Positions 44,628 to 54,382 are shown, counted from the first letter of the stretch. The stretch is DNA of 64,000 nt from Candidatus Marithrix sp. (GCA_016744775.1 JADGDS010000001.1:223628-287627); one strand, 5' to 3'. Notes: generated by a model from the sequence alone, not told the origin. Program-made: numbers and translations.

Positions 44628-45187
44628 TCTAAAATCCGCGCGACAATAAAATCTATAATTTCACTGATTTTTTCAGGATTATGATAAAATCCGGGGTTTG
44701 CAGGCAAAATTAATGCACCGATTTTTGCAAGTTTTAACATGTTTTCTAAATTAATTACTGATAATGGTGTTTCTCTATGCACTAAAATTAATTTACGTTG
44801 TTCTTTTAATATTACATCAGCGGCTCGTTCAATTAAATTGTGACTTAAACCATTAGCAATGGCTGATAATGTGCCGCTAGTACAAGGGCATATTACCATT
44901 GCGCTAGTTACTGAGCTACCACTTGCAATAGGTGCCATCCACTGTTCACGCCCAAATACCTGCAATTGCCCCGGTTTTGCATTATAATATTCAGTTAATA
45001 TAGCTTGTATTTCAGCAGGGCTTGAAGGTATTTTCAAACTAGTCTCCATATTAATAACGATTTGTGCAGGTTTAGATATTAATAAATAAACCTTTTTTTT
45101 CGCAATAATTAATTGTTCTAATAAGCGTAAGCCATAAGCGGCTCCAGAAGCTCCAGTCATAGCTAAAGTAATAGCTGATTCACTCAT
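44579..45187 (-). CDS. ubiX: Flavin prenyltransferase UbiX
   Basis: UbiX prenylates FMN to make the cofactor of the UbiD decarboxylase in ubiquinone synthesis. From ATG 45187 the product has 202 residues. TLAMTGASGAAYGLRLLEQL near the start, SGSSVTSAMVICPCTSGTLSAIANG in the middle, and NPGFYHNPEKISEIIDFIVARI at the C-terminus are diagnostic. The upstream in-frame TTG at 45199 is less likely. It is divergent from the YbjQ pair. Confidence 0.94.
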   Translation of the reverse strand: MSESAITLAMTGASGAAYGLRLLEQLIIAKKKVYLLISKPAQIVINMETSLKIPSSPAEIQAILTEYYNAKPGQLQVFGREQWMAPIASGSSVTSAMVICPCTSGTLSAIANGLSHNLIERAADVILKEQRKLILVHRETPLSVINLENMLKLAKIGALILPANPGFYHNPEKISEIIDFIVARILDHLSVEHDLLARWGEG

Positions 45188-45214
45188 AAATTTTCTCAAA
45201 ATAGGAATAGAAAG

Positions 45215-45529
45215 ATGATTTTAACAACACTTGAAGGTGTACCCGGTAAAACCATTGTTGAACATTATGGCATAGTACAAGGTAGTACCATACGTGCTAA
45301 ACATATTGGTAAAGATATTATGGCAAGTTTTAAAAATCTAATTGGTGGAGAATTAAAAGGTTATACCGAATTATTACAAGAAGCGCGTGCAGAAGCCATT
45401 GAACGTATGCAACAACAAGCCACAGAATTAGATGCTAATGCAATATTAAATATTCGTTTTGCTACATCCTCAGTAGCCCAAGGAGCCGCAGAATTATTTG
45501 CTTATGGTACAGCCGTGAAGGTAGAATAA
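45215..45529 (+). CDS. YbjQ/UPF0145-family protein
   Basis: A 104-residue cytoplasmic protein with the family motifs TTLEGVPGKTIVEHYGIVQG, DIMASFKNLIGGELKGYTEL and ANAILNIRFATSS. YbjQ folds resemble small beta-alpha barrels that form pentamers and have been proposed to bind metals, but no biochemical role is established. It is first in a three-gene set with a second YbjQ paralogue and an M48 protease. Confidence 0.9.
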   Translation: MILTTLEGVPGKTIVEHYGIVQGSTIRAKHIGKDIMASFKNLIGGELKGYTELLQEARAEAIERMQQQATELDANAILNIRFATSSVAQGAAELFAYGTAVKVE

Positions 45530-45531
45530 TC

Positions 45532-45987
45532 ATGGATATTGTATTTCAAATTTCCCTGTTTCTATTTTTATTGATTTTAGGATATGCTATAGGTAGTTAT
45601 CTTGAAAAGCAACATTATAAATCAATTCAACAACGTGAACATGAAACTCTTCATGTACCTGTTATCACCATTGGTGTTAAACAAGCAATGCCAAATGCAG
45701 AACAAGCACAATTATTTGTTGGAACAGTTGTAATTTCCATTGATTATTTTAAACGATTCTCAGCCGCTTTAAGAAATTTAGTTGGTGGGCGCATTACAGT
45801 TTATGAAACTTTATTAGATCGTGGGCGTAGAGAAGCATTGTTACGTATGAAAACAGATGCAATTGAATGGGGAGCAGATAAGGTTATGAATGTCCGTATA
45901 GAAACTGCTACAATTGGTGGACGTTCAGGTGACAATAATAGCTTAGGTTCAATTGAAGTGATTGCCTATGGCACTGGAATCAAGTGA
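45532..45987 (+). CDS. Membrane-anchored YbjQ-family protein
   Basis: The 151-residue protein is a paralogue of the preceding gene with an added N-terminal membrane anchor (FQISLFLFLLILGYAIGSYL). The YbjQ core follows: VISIDYFKRFSAALRNLVGG, RITVYETLLDRGRREALLRM and KVMNVRIETATIGG. It begins 2 bases after the first YbjQ stop, and its stop TGA shares one base with the ATG of the M48 gene, so all three are translationally linked. A soluble/membrane YbjQ pair with a protease suggests a joint envelope function (inference). Confidence 0.88.
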   Translation: MDIVFQISLFLFLLILGYAIGSYLEKQHYKSIQQREHETLHVPVITIGVKQAMPNAEQAQLFVGTVVISIDYFKRFSAALRNLVGGRITVYETLLDRGRREALLRMKTDAIEWGADKVMNVRIETATIGGRSGDNNSLGSIEVIAYGTGIK

Positions 45988-46814
45988 TGAAATTTATCCC
46001 TAAAAAAATACCAGAAGACATTAATATTACTAAGCGTCATCCACTTAGTAATTTAGCCCACTTATTAGGAATGGTGATAATAATCGGCGTTATAGGTTTT
46101 ATGTTACTAGGTGTAGCTGCTAATCTAGCAAGTCGTTGGATAAGCCCAGAAATGGAAAATAAAATCGGTAATAGATTATTTGATATGGTTGCTGAAAATG
46201 AAATTAAAGATGAGAAACGTATTAAGTATCTAACAGAACTCATATATAGTTTGCCAAAAAAAGATGAACAAATTCGCTTACCACTGAAATTGCATTTAAT
46301 TAAAAGTGATGTAATCAATGCCTTTGTAATAACGGGTGGGCATATTTTTATTCATACTGGCTTATTAGATGCTGTTGAATCAGAAAATGAACTAGCTTTT
46401 GTACTAGCGCATGAATTAGGACATTTTCAAGCACGCCATCCTATAAATGCTATGGGACGATCATTAATTTTTATGATAGCGACAAATATACTAAACTTTG
46501 GCACAAATGTTAGTGTACCTGACATTCTATCTCTAGGCTCAAATTTATATTTTCTCAATTACAGCAGAAAGCAAGAAACAGCGGCGGATTTATACGCTTT
46601 AGAAAGAGTAGTTAATCGCTACGGGCATGGCGGGCATACAATGGATTTCTTTAAACGGCTAGAAAAAGATGAAGCAGAAGGAAGCTTAGTAAAAGTTTCA
46701 GAATACTTTTCAACTCATCCACTAAGTAAGGAAAGAATTGACAGGCTAATGTTAGAAGCAGAAAAACAGAGTTGGAAAATGCAAGGTGATGCTACTTCTG
46801 TTTCTAATATTTGA
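45987..46814 (+). CDS. M48-family zinc metalloprotease, membrane-anchored
   Basis: The 275-residue protein has one membrane span at about 25-48 and a catalytic domain with HELGH in FVLAHELGHFQARHP and the third zinc ligand in ETAADLYALERV. Lys-rich N-terminus suggests the protease faces the periplasm. It resembles BepA/HtpX-type proteases without the TPR tail. ATG 45987 is chosen over GTG 45984 because of the stop-start overlap. Confidence 0.92.
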   Translation: MKFIPKKIPEDINITKRHPLSNLAHLLGMVIIIGVIGFMLLGVAANLASRWISPEMENKIGNRLFDMVAENEIKDEKRIKYLTELIYSLPKKDEQIRLPLKLHLIKSDVINAFVITGGHIFIHTGLLDAVESENELAFVLAHELGHFQARHPINAMGRSLIFMIATNILNFGTNVSVPDILSLGSNLYFLNYSRKQETAADLYALERVVNRYGHGGHTMDFFKRLEKDEAEGSLVKVSEYFSTHPLSKERIDRLMLEAEKQSWKMQGDATSVSNI

Positions 46815-46822
46815 TAACAATG

Positions 46823-46862
46823 TTTATCTAGTTCCCACGCTGGAGCGTGGGAACTAGATAAA
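46823..46862. terminator. Perfect 19-bp hairpin after the M48 gene
   Basis: TTTATCTAGTTCCCACGCT and AGCGTGGGAACTAGATAAA pair completely around GG. The core is shared with the fold-back element at 2915-3054. It sits between convergent M48 and HNH genes and probably serves as a two-way terminator recruited from a repeat. Confidence 0.65.
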
Positions 46863-46880
46863 GTGATTCTTCAACTAATG

Positions 46881-47543
46881 TTAGCCATTATTTTTTTTAT
46901 TCAAGCCATAATAATTAGAAAGAAAATAGCTAATAACACTACAAAAAGCCTCGTATTGACCATTGACATCGCGTTGTTGGTAGCTCTTGATTAGTTTTAT
47001 AGCTTCATCTTGAGTTAAGTCATCTAAACCTTCTAGTGCTTCCTCACGCATTTTTATAAGTATGGCATGATTTAACTTACAATGATTGATGGTTGCTTCG
47101 GCAGCTTTTGATTCAGGTGCTGCATAATTAGGACGTATTTCACCTATTGCTGTGTATTGAAAATATTTTTCACAGTCAGGATTCAAAGGAGAAACCATAA
47201 GTTTTTCATCAAACCAATTAGCCTTGCTAGCACCACAATGTTCTTGTGGATCAGTGCTTTTTCCTTGTTTCCATCCGGGGCAAGAACATAAGAAATTGTT
47301 ATAAATTAAAGTTAAATCAGGATAAGTTTCTCTAGGTCTAAAATGTTCTATATGACTGGTTGTTTTATTTAGGCGTTGTTCACAATAGCAGCAAATATAG
47401 CCTTGTTCATTAAGTAGTGCTTGATGAACAATCACCTTTTCCGGTTTTTGAAAATTATTCCAATCAGCTTGCCAGTCTTTATTTGATAATGCTTTCCATT
47501 CAATAAACTCTACAGGTTCTAGCCCTTTTTGAATGTATTTCAT
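46881..47543 (-). CDS. PtuB-like HNH endonuclease (TIGR02646-type)
   Basis: The 220-residue protein carries the HNH core YICCYCEQRLNKTTSHIEHF with cysteine pair C-x2-C and the histidine of the HxxHF motif, then YNNFLCSCPG and HCGASK, which complete the zinc-binding HNH site. This pattern matches the nuclease partner of AAA ATPases in Septu defence and in retron effectors. Its ATG overlaps the ATPase stop (ATGA). In Septu the ATPase complex controls the nuclease on phage infection. No reverse transcriptase lies nearby, which argues against a retron. Confidence 0.8.
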   Translation of the reverse strand: MKYIQKGLEPVEFIEWKALSNKDWQADWNNFQKPEKVIVHQALLNEQGYICCYCEQRLNKTTSHIEHFRPRETYPDLTLIYNNFLCSCPGWKQGKSTDPQEHCGASKANWFDEKLMVSPLNPDCEKYFQYTAIGEIRPNYAAPESKAAEATINHCKLNHAILIKMREEALEGLDDLTQDEAIKLIKSYQQRDVNGQYEAFCSVISYFLSNYYGLNKKNNG

Positions 47544-48760
47544 ACCCCTAGAATTTCTTTACGGTGAATAAGTACATAAGCCTTGGTAAGTTTAGGTTCC
47601 TGAGTGCCAATTTTTTTCTCTAAGTGTCGCAATAAGTTACGTGCATCATTGAGTTGATTATCATCAATGAAACGAAATAGTTGTATGATTTCTTCTTTAA
47701 CCTCAGCCGGGCGTTCTGGCGTTTCCATCAGCCCTTCCAGAATAAAATTACTATCTTTACCATAAGCATCTGTCACTAAATTGGCAACAATACCTTCGTC
47801 TGTGACGCGCAAGAAATAAACATTTCTACCCGGTTGTTTAACTTCGCTAATGATTTGCGGTGAATGCGAAGATATAATGAATTGACAATTAGGAAACGTT
47901 TGTTCTAGTTTAGAAATAATAGTTCGTTGCCATTGTGGATGTATATGTAATTCAATTTCATCAATTAAAACAATAGCCGCTCCTTCCAGTGGATTTGGTA
48001 ACTCTGGATTAGCAATAGCTAAGCGTCTTACCAAATCACCAGTTAAAGCCAGTACACATTTTTCACCTTCAGATAATTGCTTGATTATTAATTCTTGCTT
48101 TTGTTTGTTTAAAGTCATACGCAAGGGTGAACGACGCACTCGCAAATTAGTATAACCGGGCATCAGTGTTTGAATGGCTTGTCTTATGGCTTCAAGTTGT
48201 CTATCACGATAATTGGCATTATTATCAAGCCTTTTTTCATTTTCAATATCTTCTCGATTACGGAACCATTCAAAAAAAGACTGGAAATCAATCTTTTTTT
48301 CTAGTGCTAAATCTAAGGCAGTCAATTGATTAAAATCAGGTTGTTGTGTTATATTTAAGGCAATATCCACATCTAATACTGCCCTATTAACTGGGTAATA
48401 GACAACCAAAGGAATACCAGCTTTTGAAATTTCTTCAAGAGAAGACGAAATATGTATGCCATTTTTACGAAGAATACTTGTCCATGTGACTTCACGCCCA
48501 TCTATTGAAATTGTTATTTTATTTTGTGTCTCGCTTGCGCCATTATAAATATCTGAGTCTTTATAAAGGCGTTCTTTTATACCAGTTATTTGGTTCATTA
48601 GATGAGATAACAAAATTGCTAAACAATCCAGTATCGCAGTTTTTCCAACACCATTAATCCCCACAAATACGTTAGTACGTGGAGATAATTCTAATTCAAG
48701 GTGTTTGATGCCACGAAAAGCATTTATTTGTAATGAATTTACTTTTATTGAACTTGACAT
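47540..48760 (-). CDS. PtuA-like AAA/ABC ATPase
   Basis: The 406-residue ATPase has an SMC/Rad50-like architecture: Walker A VGINGVGKTAILD near 33-45, ABC signature LSEGEKCVLAL near 235, Walker B GAAIVLIDEIELHIHP near 265, and switch histidine FIISSHSPQII near 300. There is no TOPRIM nuclease, unlike OLD proteins. The closest described context is Septu PtuA with PtuB. It starts 14 bases beyond the iscX stop and could be read through from the isc operon. No strong ribosome binding site is seen. Confidence 0.82.
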   Translation of the reverse strand: MSSSIKVNSLQINAFRGIKHLELELSPRTNVFVGINGVGKTAILDCLAILLSHLMNQITGIKERLYKDSDIYNGASETQNKITISIDGREVTWTSILRKNGIHISSSLEEISKAGIPLVVYYPVNRAVLDVDIALNITQQPDFNQLTALDLALEKKIDFQSFFEWFRNREDIENEKRLDNNANYRDRQLEAIRQAIQTLMPGYTNLRVRRSPLRMTLNKQKQELIIKQLSEGEKCVLALTGDLVRRLAIANPELPNPLEGAAIVLIDEIELHIHPQWQRTIISKLEQTFPNCQFIISSHSPQIISEVKQPGRNVYFLRVTDEGIVANLVTDAYGKDSNFILEGLMETPERPAEVKEEIIQLFRFIDDNQLNDARNLLRHLEKKIGTQEPKLTKAYVLIHRKEILGV

Positions 48761-48774
48761 CGTTTTCTAAGCCA

Positions 48775-48975
48775 CTAACTAGCTTCTTCAATCCAAGCCA
48801 TTTGAATAGCTTCCAGAATTTTCTCGCCGCTGCGTTCTGGATCATCATCAAATTCTTCTAATTCACAAATCCATTTATGTAAATCAGTAAAGTTGACATA
48901 TTGTGGATCTGTATCTGGATATTTTTCATAGAGTTCAATTGCAATCTCTATTGTGTCTGTCCATTTTAACTCCAT
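48775..48975 (-). CDS. iscX: Fe-S cluster assembly accessory protein IscX
   Basis: The 66-residue acidic protein binds IscS and iron and tunes cluster assembly. [20 protein letters not shown], the [13 protein letters not shown] helix and the C-terminal [10 protein letters not shown] are diagnostic. It is the last gene of the isc operon; the PtuA-like gene follows after 14 bases. An AGGAGAAAC ribosome binding site precedes the ATG. Confidence 0.96.
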   Translation of the reverse strand: MELKWTDTIEIAIELYEKYPDTDPQYVNFTDLHKWICELEEFDDDPERSGEKILEAIQMAWIEEAS

Positions 48976-48986
48976 GAGTTTCTCCT

Positions 48987-49325
48987 TTAATGGTTTTCAG
49001 ATACCATGTTAATTGTGTATTTTGGTATTGCTATTACTAAATTTTTATCTGCCACTAATGCTTGGCAACTTAAACGTGATTCTGGTTCTAATCCCCATGC
49101 TTTGTCAAGCAAATCTTCTTCTATTTCAGATGCTTCTTCTAAAGAATCAAAACCTTCAGTAATCACTATGTGACAGGTAGTACAAGCGGCTGATTTTTCA
49201 CAGGCATGTTCGATTTCAATTCCATTTTTTAATGCCGCATCACAAATAGTGATTCCTTGTTCTACTTCAATTTCGGCACCTTGTGGGCAAATTTCATCAT
49301 GAGGTAAGAATGTTAGTTTTGGCAT
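48987..49325 (-). CDS. fdx: ISC-type 2Fe-2S ferredoxin
   Basis: It donates electrons for cluster assembly. The 112-residue protein has the cysteine pattern [14 protein letters not shown] (C-x5-C-x2-C) near 42-52 and the fourth ligand in RLSCQAL near 87, as in adrenodoxin-type ferredoxins. It lies between hscA and iscX with gaps of 4 and 11 bases. Confidence 0.97.
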   Translation of the reverse strand: MPKLTFLPHDEICPQGAEIEVEQGITICDAALKNGIEIEHACEKSAACTTCHIVITEGFDSLEEASEIEEDLLDKAWGLEPESRLSCQALVADKNLVIAIPKYTINMVSENH

Positions 49326-49329
49326 GTAT

Positions 49330-51195
49330 TTAATTTTCCATAAATTCGTTGACAGTATGCCCTTTCATAGCTTTACTAATGCTGGCATCCATTCTTTTAG
49401 CTGCAAATTCTGTTGTAACTTCATCAAGCTTTTCGATGCTATGTTTAATTGCGTGAGCATCTGTACCATCTTTTAATTTTAATAAGTTATTTAGGGCTGT
49501 ATTGATAGTTAAGAATTCTTCTTGTTTGAGTAAACTTTGCCCATCAATTTTCAATGCTGCTCGTAAAGCATTAATTACACGATCAGCTTCTACTTGTTGT
49601 TCGCGCAAAGTTCTAGCAGCTACGTCATCTTTCGCATGTTCTAATGAGTCTTTTAACATGCGTTCAATTTCTTGATCTTCTAAGCCATAAGATGGTTTAA
49701 CAGTAATTTCACTGCGTATTCCAGTAGTTTCTTCTGTTGCGGAAACACTAAGTAGTCCATCTGCATCTACCTGATAAGTAACTAGAATTCGCGCTGCTCC
49801 GGCAACCATAGCTGGAATTCCACGTAGTTCAAAACGAGCCAGTGAGCGGCAATCAGTAACTAATTCACGTTCTCCTTGCACCACATGAACAGCCATTGCT
49901 ATTTGCCCATCTTTAAAAGTAGTGAATTCTTGTGCCTTTGCTACTGGTATAGTAGTATTGCGGGGAATAATTTTTTCTACTAAACCACCCATAGTTTCAA
50001 TACCTAATGATAATGGAGTTACATCTAATAATAACATTTCATCATCAGGTTTATTGCCAGCTAAAATATCTGCTTGAATAGCGGCACCAATAGCAACAAC
50101 TTTATCAGGGTCAATATCAATATGTGGTTCACATTGGAAAAATTCACTAACTTTTTCACGTACACGCGGCATTCTAGTTGAGCCGCCAACCATTACAACA
50201 TCATTGATGTCATCAATTGTTAATCCAGCGTCGCGCAGTGCCCGCCTACAGGGCATAATGGTTTTTTGAATTAATGGATCAATTAATTGCTTAAATTGTT
50301 GTTGATTTAATTCACCTTGCCATCCAATGAACTTAATATTTAACAATGCAGAATCTTCAGTGCTTAAAGTTTCTTTTGCGGTTCGCGCTATTTCCAATAA
50401 TTGACGAATATGCTGATGTTCAGCATCATCAGCAATTCCAGCTTGTTGCATAATCCATTGAGCAATCAAACGATCAAAATCATCGCCACCCAAAGCTGAA
50501 TCGCCAGCAGTTGCCATGACTTCAAATACGCCTTTTTCCAAACGTAAAATTGAAATATCAAAAGTACCACCACCTAAATCATAAATAGCATGAATACCCT
50601 CAGCACTTTTATCTAAGCCATAAGCAACAGCGGCTGCTGTGGGTTCATTAAGCAGACGTAATACTTTTAAACCTGCTAAAGTCGCAGCATCTTTAGTAGC
50701 TTGACGCTGTGCATCGTCAAAATAAGCGGGTACAGTAATAACTACACCAGTTAAGTCACCACCTAAACTTTCCTCTGCTCGTTGCTTAAGACTCTTAAGA
50801 ATATCTGCCGATATTTGCGGCGGGCTAAGTTCACCTGCCGCTGTTTTTATCATCGGCATTGCCCCATCGCTTTCGACAAAGTCATAAGGCAAGCGTGTGC
50901 CAGTAGTTTTAATATCCTCTAATCCACGCCCCATAAGCCGCTTAACAGAAGCAATAGTATTAAGAGGATCGCTATTAGCTAATTTTTGGGCAGCATAACC
51001 AACTAGCGGCTCATCTGCATAATGTACAATGGAGGGTAATAAATGATAACCATCATTATCGGGAAGAGTCTCTGCGATGCCGCTACGCACGGTAGCAACT
51101 AAAGAATTAGTAGTTCCTAAATCTATGCCAGCGGCAAGACGGTGTTGATGTGGAGCAGTAGATTGCCCCGGTTCGCTGATTTGTAACAACGCCAT
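49330..51195 (-). CDS. hscA: Hsp70-type chaperone HscA
   Basis: HscA with HscB releases Fe-S clusters from IscU. The 621-residue protein has [30 protein letters not shown] and [15 protein letters not shown] in the ATPase domain and a substrate-binding domain with [16 protein letters not shown]. HscA recognises the LPPVK motif, which is present in the IscU of this cluster. hscB precedes by 3 bases. Confidence 0.98.
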   Translation of the reverse strand: MALLQISEPGQSTAPHQHRLAAGIDLGTTNSLVATVRSGIAETLPDNDGYHLLPSIVHYADEPLVGYAAQKLANSDPLNTIASVKRLMGRGLEDIKTTGTRLPYDFVESDGAMPMIKTAAGELSPPQISADILKSLKQRAEESLGGDLTGVVITVPAYFDDAQRQATKDAATLAGLKVLRLLNEPTAAAVAYGLDKSAEGIHAIYDLGGGTFDISILRLEKGVFEVMATAGDSALGGDDFDRLIAQWIMQQAGIADDAEHQHIRQLLEIARTAKETLSTEDSALLNIKFIGWQGELNQQQFKQLIDPLIQKTIMPCRRALRDAGLTIDDINDVVMVGGSTRMPRVREKVSEFFQCEPHIDIDPDKVVAIGAAIQADILAGNKPDDEMLLLDVTPLSLGIETMGGLVEKIIPRNTTIPVAKAQEFTTFKDGQIAMAVHVVQGERELVTDCRSLARFELRGIPAMVAGAARILVTYQVDADGLLSVSATEETTGIRSEITVKPSYGLEDQEIERMLKDSLEHAKDDVAARTLREQQVEADRVINALRAALKIDGQSLLKQEEFLTINTALNNLLKLKDGTDAHAIKHSIEKLDEVTTEFAAKRMDASISKAMKGHTVNEFMEN

Positions 51196-51198
51196 ATT

Positions 51199-51711
51199 TT
51201 AAATAAGTTCTTCTTCAAGTTGAAGAGCTTGCTCATGTAAACGATTAAAAAATTGAAATTGACGCACTGAGTCATGAGCTTGTTGCCAATTCTCTTCAGC
51301 AAATTGTTGGCTCAATTTATTGCGTAAATCGTGTTGATATTTTTCAATACGACTTAAAAATTCATTGAGTTGCTCTAATTGCGTAATTTCAGCCAATTGC
51401 TCACGCAATTCCATTTGCATCATTAAAAATTCACCATCCATCATGGTATGATGTTCATCATTGGTGTTAATGCCTTGCAATTGCAATATATACAGTGCGC
51501 GTGTTAGGGGATTTTTTAAGGTTTGAAAAGCTTCATTAATTTGCGCCGCTTTTTGCATCGCTAAGCGACGCTCTCTTTCTGGCGCGTTGGCGTATTTATC
51601 AGGATGAATAGTACGTTGTAAATTGCGGTAACTTTCAGCAAGTTTTTTTGTATCTATCTCAAAACTAACCGCTAATTGAAAAACTTCAAAATGATTAAAA
51701 GATAAAGACAT
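51199..51711 (-). CDS. hscB: J-domain co-chaperone HscB
   Basis: The 170-residue protein has an N-terminal J-domain with the HPD motif (RTIHPDKYANAPERERR near 34-50) and a C-terminal helical IscU-binding domain (FLSRIEKYQHDLRNKLSQQF). It stimulates HscA and delivers IscU. Its length is typical. It starts 2 bases after the iscA stop. Confidence 0.97.
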   Translation of the reverse strand: MSLSFNHFEVFQLAVSFEIDTKKLAESYRNLQRTIHPDKYANAPERERRLAMQKAAQINEAFQTLKNPLTRALYILQLQGINTNDEHHTMMDGEFLMMQMELREQLAEITQLEQLNEFLSRIEKYQHDLRNKLSQQFAEENWQQAHDSVRQFQFFNRLHEQALQLEEELI

Positions 51712-51713
51712 AA

Positions 51714-52037
51714 TTAGACGGTGAAACTTTCACCACAACCACATTCATCTTTAACATTAGGGTTATTAAATTTAAAACCTTCATTTAAACCTTCTCGCGT
51801 AAAATCAAGTTCAGTACCATCAATATAAATCATACTCTTAGGATCAATAACAAGTTTAATATTGTTGGATTCAAAGACTTGATCTTGATCATCGAGTTTA
51901 TCAACAAATTCCATAACATAAGCCATACCAGAACAACCAGTAGTTTTTACGCCAAGACGTAAACCTATGCCTTTACCTCGACTATTAAGACTTTTTTGAA
52001 TGTGTTTAGCTGCGGTTTGAGTGAGTGTGAGTGCCAT
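51714..52037 (-). CDS. iscA: A-type Fe-S carrier IscA
   Basis: The 107-residue carrier has the three cluster cysteines in [13 protein letters not shown] near 35 and DECGCGESF near 99-101. It passes clusters to target proteins. A 105-base fold-back repeat separates it from iscU upstream, an unusual interruption of the operon. Confidence 0.97.
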   Translation of the reverse strand: MALTLTQTAAKHIQKSLNSRGKGIGLRLGVKTTGCSGMAYVMEFVDKLDDQDQVFESNNIKLVIDPKSMIYIDGTELDFTREGLNEGFKFNNPNVKDECGCGESFTV

Positions 52038-52054
52038 ATTTTTATCCTATAAGG

Positions 52055-52159
52055 AAATCCCCCCTAACCCCCCTTTAACAAAGGGGGGGATCTAAAGACA
52101 TAGATAGATAGATAGATAAAAAGTCCCCCCCTTTGAAAAAGGGGGGCTAGGGGGGATTT
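52055..52159. repeat. Poly-C/poly-G fold-back repeat inside the isc operon, copy 3
   Basis: AAATCCCCCCTAACCCCCC opens and the matching GGGGGGCTAGGGGGGATTT closes this 105-base inverted repeat between iscU and iscA. Inner arms CTTTAACAAAGG and CCTTTGAAAAAGG also pair, and the loop holds a (GATA)n run at about 52101-52117. The stem could halt RNA polymerase or protect the iscRSU part of the mRNA. Confidence 0.75.
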
Positions 52160-52167
52160 AAAATTAA

Positions 52168-52554
52168 TTAAGCAATTTTTTGTTTTGATTGATAATCAGA
52201 AACAGCGGATTTGACAGCACTTTCTGCTAATACACTACAGTGAATTTTAACCGGTGGAAGTGCTAATTCTTCTGCGATTTCAGAATTTTTGATTGCTGCG
52301 GCTTCATCTAAAGTTTTGCCTTTTACCCATTCAGTTAATAATGAGCTTGAAGCTATGGCACTACCACAACCATAAGTTTTAAACTTAGCTTCTTCAATAA
52401 TACCCTCATCACTTACCTTAATCTGCAAGCGCATTACGTCTCCACAAGCAGGTGCGCCAACCATACCAGTACCTACTGATGGATCGTCTTTATCCAATAC
52501 TCCCACATTACGTGGATTATCATAATGATCTAAAACTGCGTCGCTATAAGCCAT
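52168..52554 (-). CDS. iscU: Fe-S cluster scaffold IscU
   Basis: The 128-residue scaffold carries its three ligand cysteines in GAPACGDVMRLQI, YGCGSAIASSS and IHCSVLAE, the regulatory aspartate of ACGD, and the HscA-binding motif LPPVK. It receives sulfur from IscS, encoded 25 bases upstream. All features are canonical. Confidence 0.98.
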   Translation of the reverse strand: MAYSDAVLDHYDNPRNVGVLDKDDPSVGTGMVGAPACGDVMRLQIKVSDEGIIEEAKFKTYGCGSAIASSSLLTEWVKGKTLDEAAAIKNSEIAEELALPPVKIHCSVLAESAVKSAVSDYQSKQKIA

Positions 52555-52579
52555 AATTATTACTCCTATTTAGTATAAA

Positions 52580-53794
52580 TTAATGAGCATCCCACTCAAT
52601 CGTACTTAAATCTATTCCTTCTTTATACATATCCCATAATGGGGATAATGCGCGTAATTTTTCAATTTTAGAGCGAATAAGAGGAATGGCGTAATCAATA
52701 TCTTCTTCAGTAGTAAAACGACCAAAGCTAAAACGAATCGAGCTATGCGCTAGTTCATCATTACGCCCTATGGCTCGCAACACATAAGATGGCTCTAAAC
52801 TAGCGGAAGTACAGGCTGAACCACTTGACACAGCTAAATCTTTTAATGCCATTATTAATGATTCACCTTCAACAAAGTTGAAGCTCAAATTCAAATTACC
52901 GGTAATACGATGATCAAAATCACCATTTATATAAATTTCTTCCATATCTTTTAAGCCTTCCCATAAACGATTACGTAACTGACTAATACGTTCATTATCA
53001 ATTGCCATTTCTTCTTTAGCAATACGGAAGGCTTCACCTATACCAACAATTTGATGAGTTGGCAAAGTTCCTGATCGCATACCCCGTTCATGCCCACCAC
53101 CGTGCATTTGCGCTTCTATACGAACACGTGGTTTACGACGCACATAAAGGGCACCAATGCCTTTAGGTCCATAAATTTTATGGGCTGAAAAAGACATTAA
53201 ATCTACTTTCATTTTCTGTAAATCAATAGGTACCTTACCGGCACTTTGGGCAGCATCTACATGAAATAATATTTTACGAGCACGAGTAATTTCGCCGATT
53301 TCGGCAATATCTGTAATCACGCCAATTTCATTATTAACGTGCATAAGGCTTACCAAAATTGTGTCTTCACGAATAGCGGCTTCAAGCTTTTTCAGATCAA
53401 TCAAGCCATTAGCTTCAGGATCTAAGTAGGTCACCTCAAATCCTTCACGTTCTAATTGACGACATGTATCTAATACAGCCTTATGTTCGGTTTTACTAGT
53501 AATAATGTGTTTGCCCTTTTTTTTATAAAAGTGAGCAACACCTTTAATAGCTAGATTATCTGATTCTGTGGCACCTGATGTCCAAACAATTTCTTTAGGA
53601 TCTGCATTTATTAATGCAGCTACTTGTGCCCTTGCTTCATCTACTGCTTTTTCAGCATCCCAGCCAAATTTATGTGAACGCGATGCAGGATTACCAAACT
53701 GACCTTGTTGAGTCAAATATTGCATCATTTTTTCTGCCACACGGGGATCAACTGGTGTGGTTGCCGAATAATCAAGGTAAATTGGTAAATTCAT
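52580..53794 (-). CDS. iscS: Cysteine desulfurase IscS
   Basis: A PLP enzyme that takes sulfur from cysteine for Fe-S clusters and tRNA thiolation. The 404-residue protein has the PLP lysine in [12 protein letters not shown] near 205, the mobile catalytic cysteine loop [16 protein letters not shown] near 327, and the C-terminal IscU-docking tail ending STIEWDAH. It follows iscR by 89 bases. Confidence 0.98.
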   Translation of the reverse strand: MNLPIYLDYSATTPVDPRVAEKMMQYLTQQGQFGNPASRSHKFGWDAEKAVDEARAQVAALINADPKEIVWTSGATESDNLAIKGVAHFYKKKGKHIITSKTEHKAVLDTCRQLEREGFEVTYLDPEANGLIDLKKLEAAIREDTILVSLMHVNNEIGVITDIAEIGEITRARKILFHVDAAQSAGKVPIDLQKMKVDLMSFSAHKIYGPKGIGALYVRRKPRVRIEAQMHGGGHERGMRSGTLPTHQIVGIGEAFRIAKEEMAIDNERISQLRNRLWEGLKDMEEIYINGDFDHRITGNLNLSFNFVEGESLIMALKDLAVSSGSACTSASLEPSYVLRAIGRNDELAHSSIRFSFGRFTTEEDIDYAIPLIRSKIEKLRALSPLWDMYKEGIDLSTIEWDAH

Positions 53795-53883
53795 ACTCTT
53801 CTCTATAATTTATTTATAATAAATATTGGTATTGTTAAGCATAGCAAAGTCAAATGGCTTCCTGCATGATGTAAATTTCAATT

Positions 53884-54363
53884 TTAAGCAGCGGCTACTT
53901 GTACTTTTTTAGCTGATTTTGTTTCTTCTTGTCGTGTAAGTTCTTCAGAAACTTCATTAGGACGCTTTTTGAGTACTTCAGCTAAACTAATGCTGCCTAA
54001 AAAATCTTGAATCTGACCGCTTAAATCACTCCATAATTGATGGGTTAAACAAGCGCGACTATCATCACCGCAATTTTTTAAACCTTTGCATTTAGTGGCA
54101 TCCACACTTTCATCAACTGCTGAAATAACTTCAGCAACTGCAATTGCTTCAGCGGCACGACTAAGGCGATAACCACCACCCGGACCACGGGTACTATCGA
54201 CTAAACCCCTTTTACGTAAACGGGAAAACAATTGTTCTAAGTAAGATAAGGAAATACCTTGTCTTTGTGAAATATCAGACAATGTTATAGGGCCATGATC
54301 ACGATTAATTGCTAAATCTAACATTGCGGTGACGGCATAGCGTCCTTTAGTAGTGAGTTTCAT
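53884..54363 (-). CDS. iscR: Fe-S cluster regulator IscR
   Basis: IscR is an Rrf2-family repressor of the isc operon that senses Fe-S supply. From the ATG at 54363 ([19 protein letters not shown]) it has 159 residues. The winged helix includes [20 protein letters not shown], and the cluster ligands are the cysteines of [20 protein letters not shown] plus its histidine. The longer in-frame start at 54411 is rejected because it would run through the predicted IscR operator and promoter. Confidence 0.97.
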   Translation of the reverse strand: MKLTTKGRYAVTAMLDLAINRDHGPITLSDISQRQGISLSYLEQLFSRLRKRGLVDSTRGPGGGYRLSRAAEAIAVAEVISAVDESVDATKCKGLKNCGDDSRACLTHQLWSDLSGQIQDFLGSISLAEVLKKRPNEVSEELTRQEETKSAKKVQVAAA

Positions 54364-54382
54364 TATTTTATATCCTTTATGG

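Noticed and set aside
44579-44649. Overlap of DUF29 and ubiX as a frameshift error
   Set aside because: Both genes have complete family C-termini before or within the 49-base convergent overlap, so no error is needed.
46881-48760. Retron with PtuAB effector
   Set aside because: No reverse transcriptase or msr/msd-like RNA lies on either side; iscX and an M48 operon flank the pair.
52101-52117. CRISPR-like or VNTR array
   Set aside because: It is only a short GATA tetranucleotide run within a fold-back repeat; no direct repeats with unique spacers are seen anywhere in the window.
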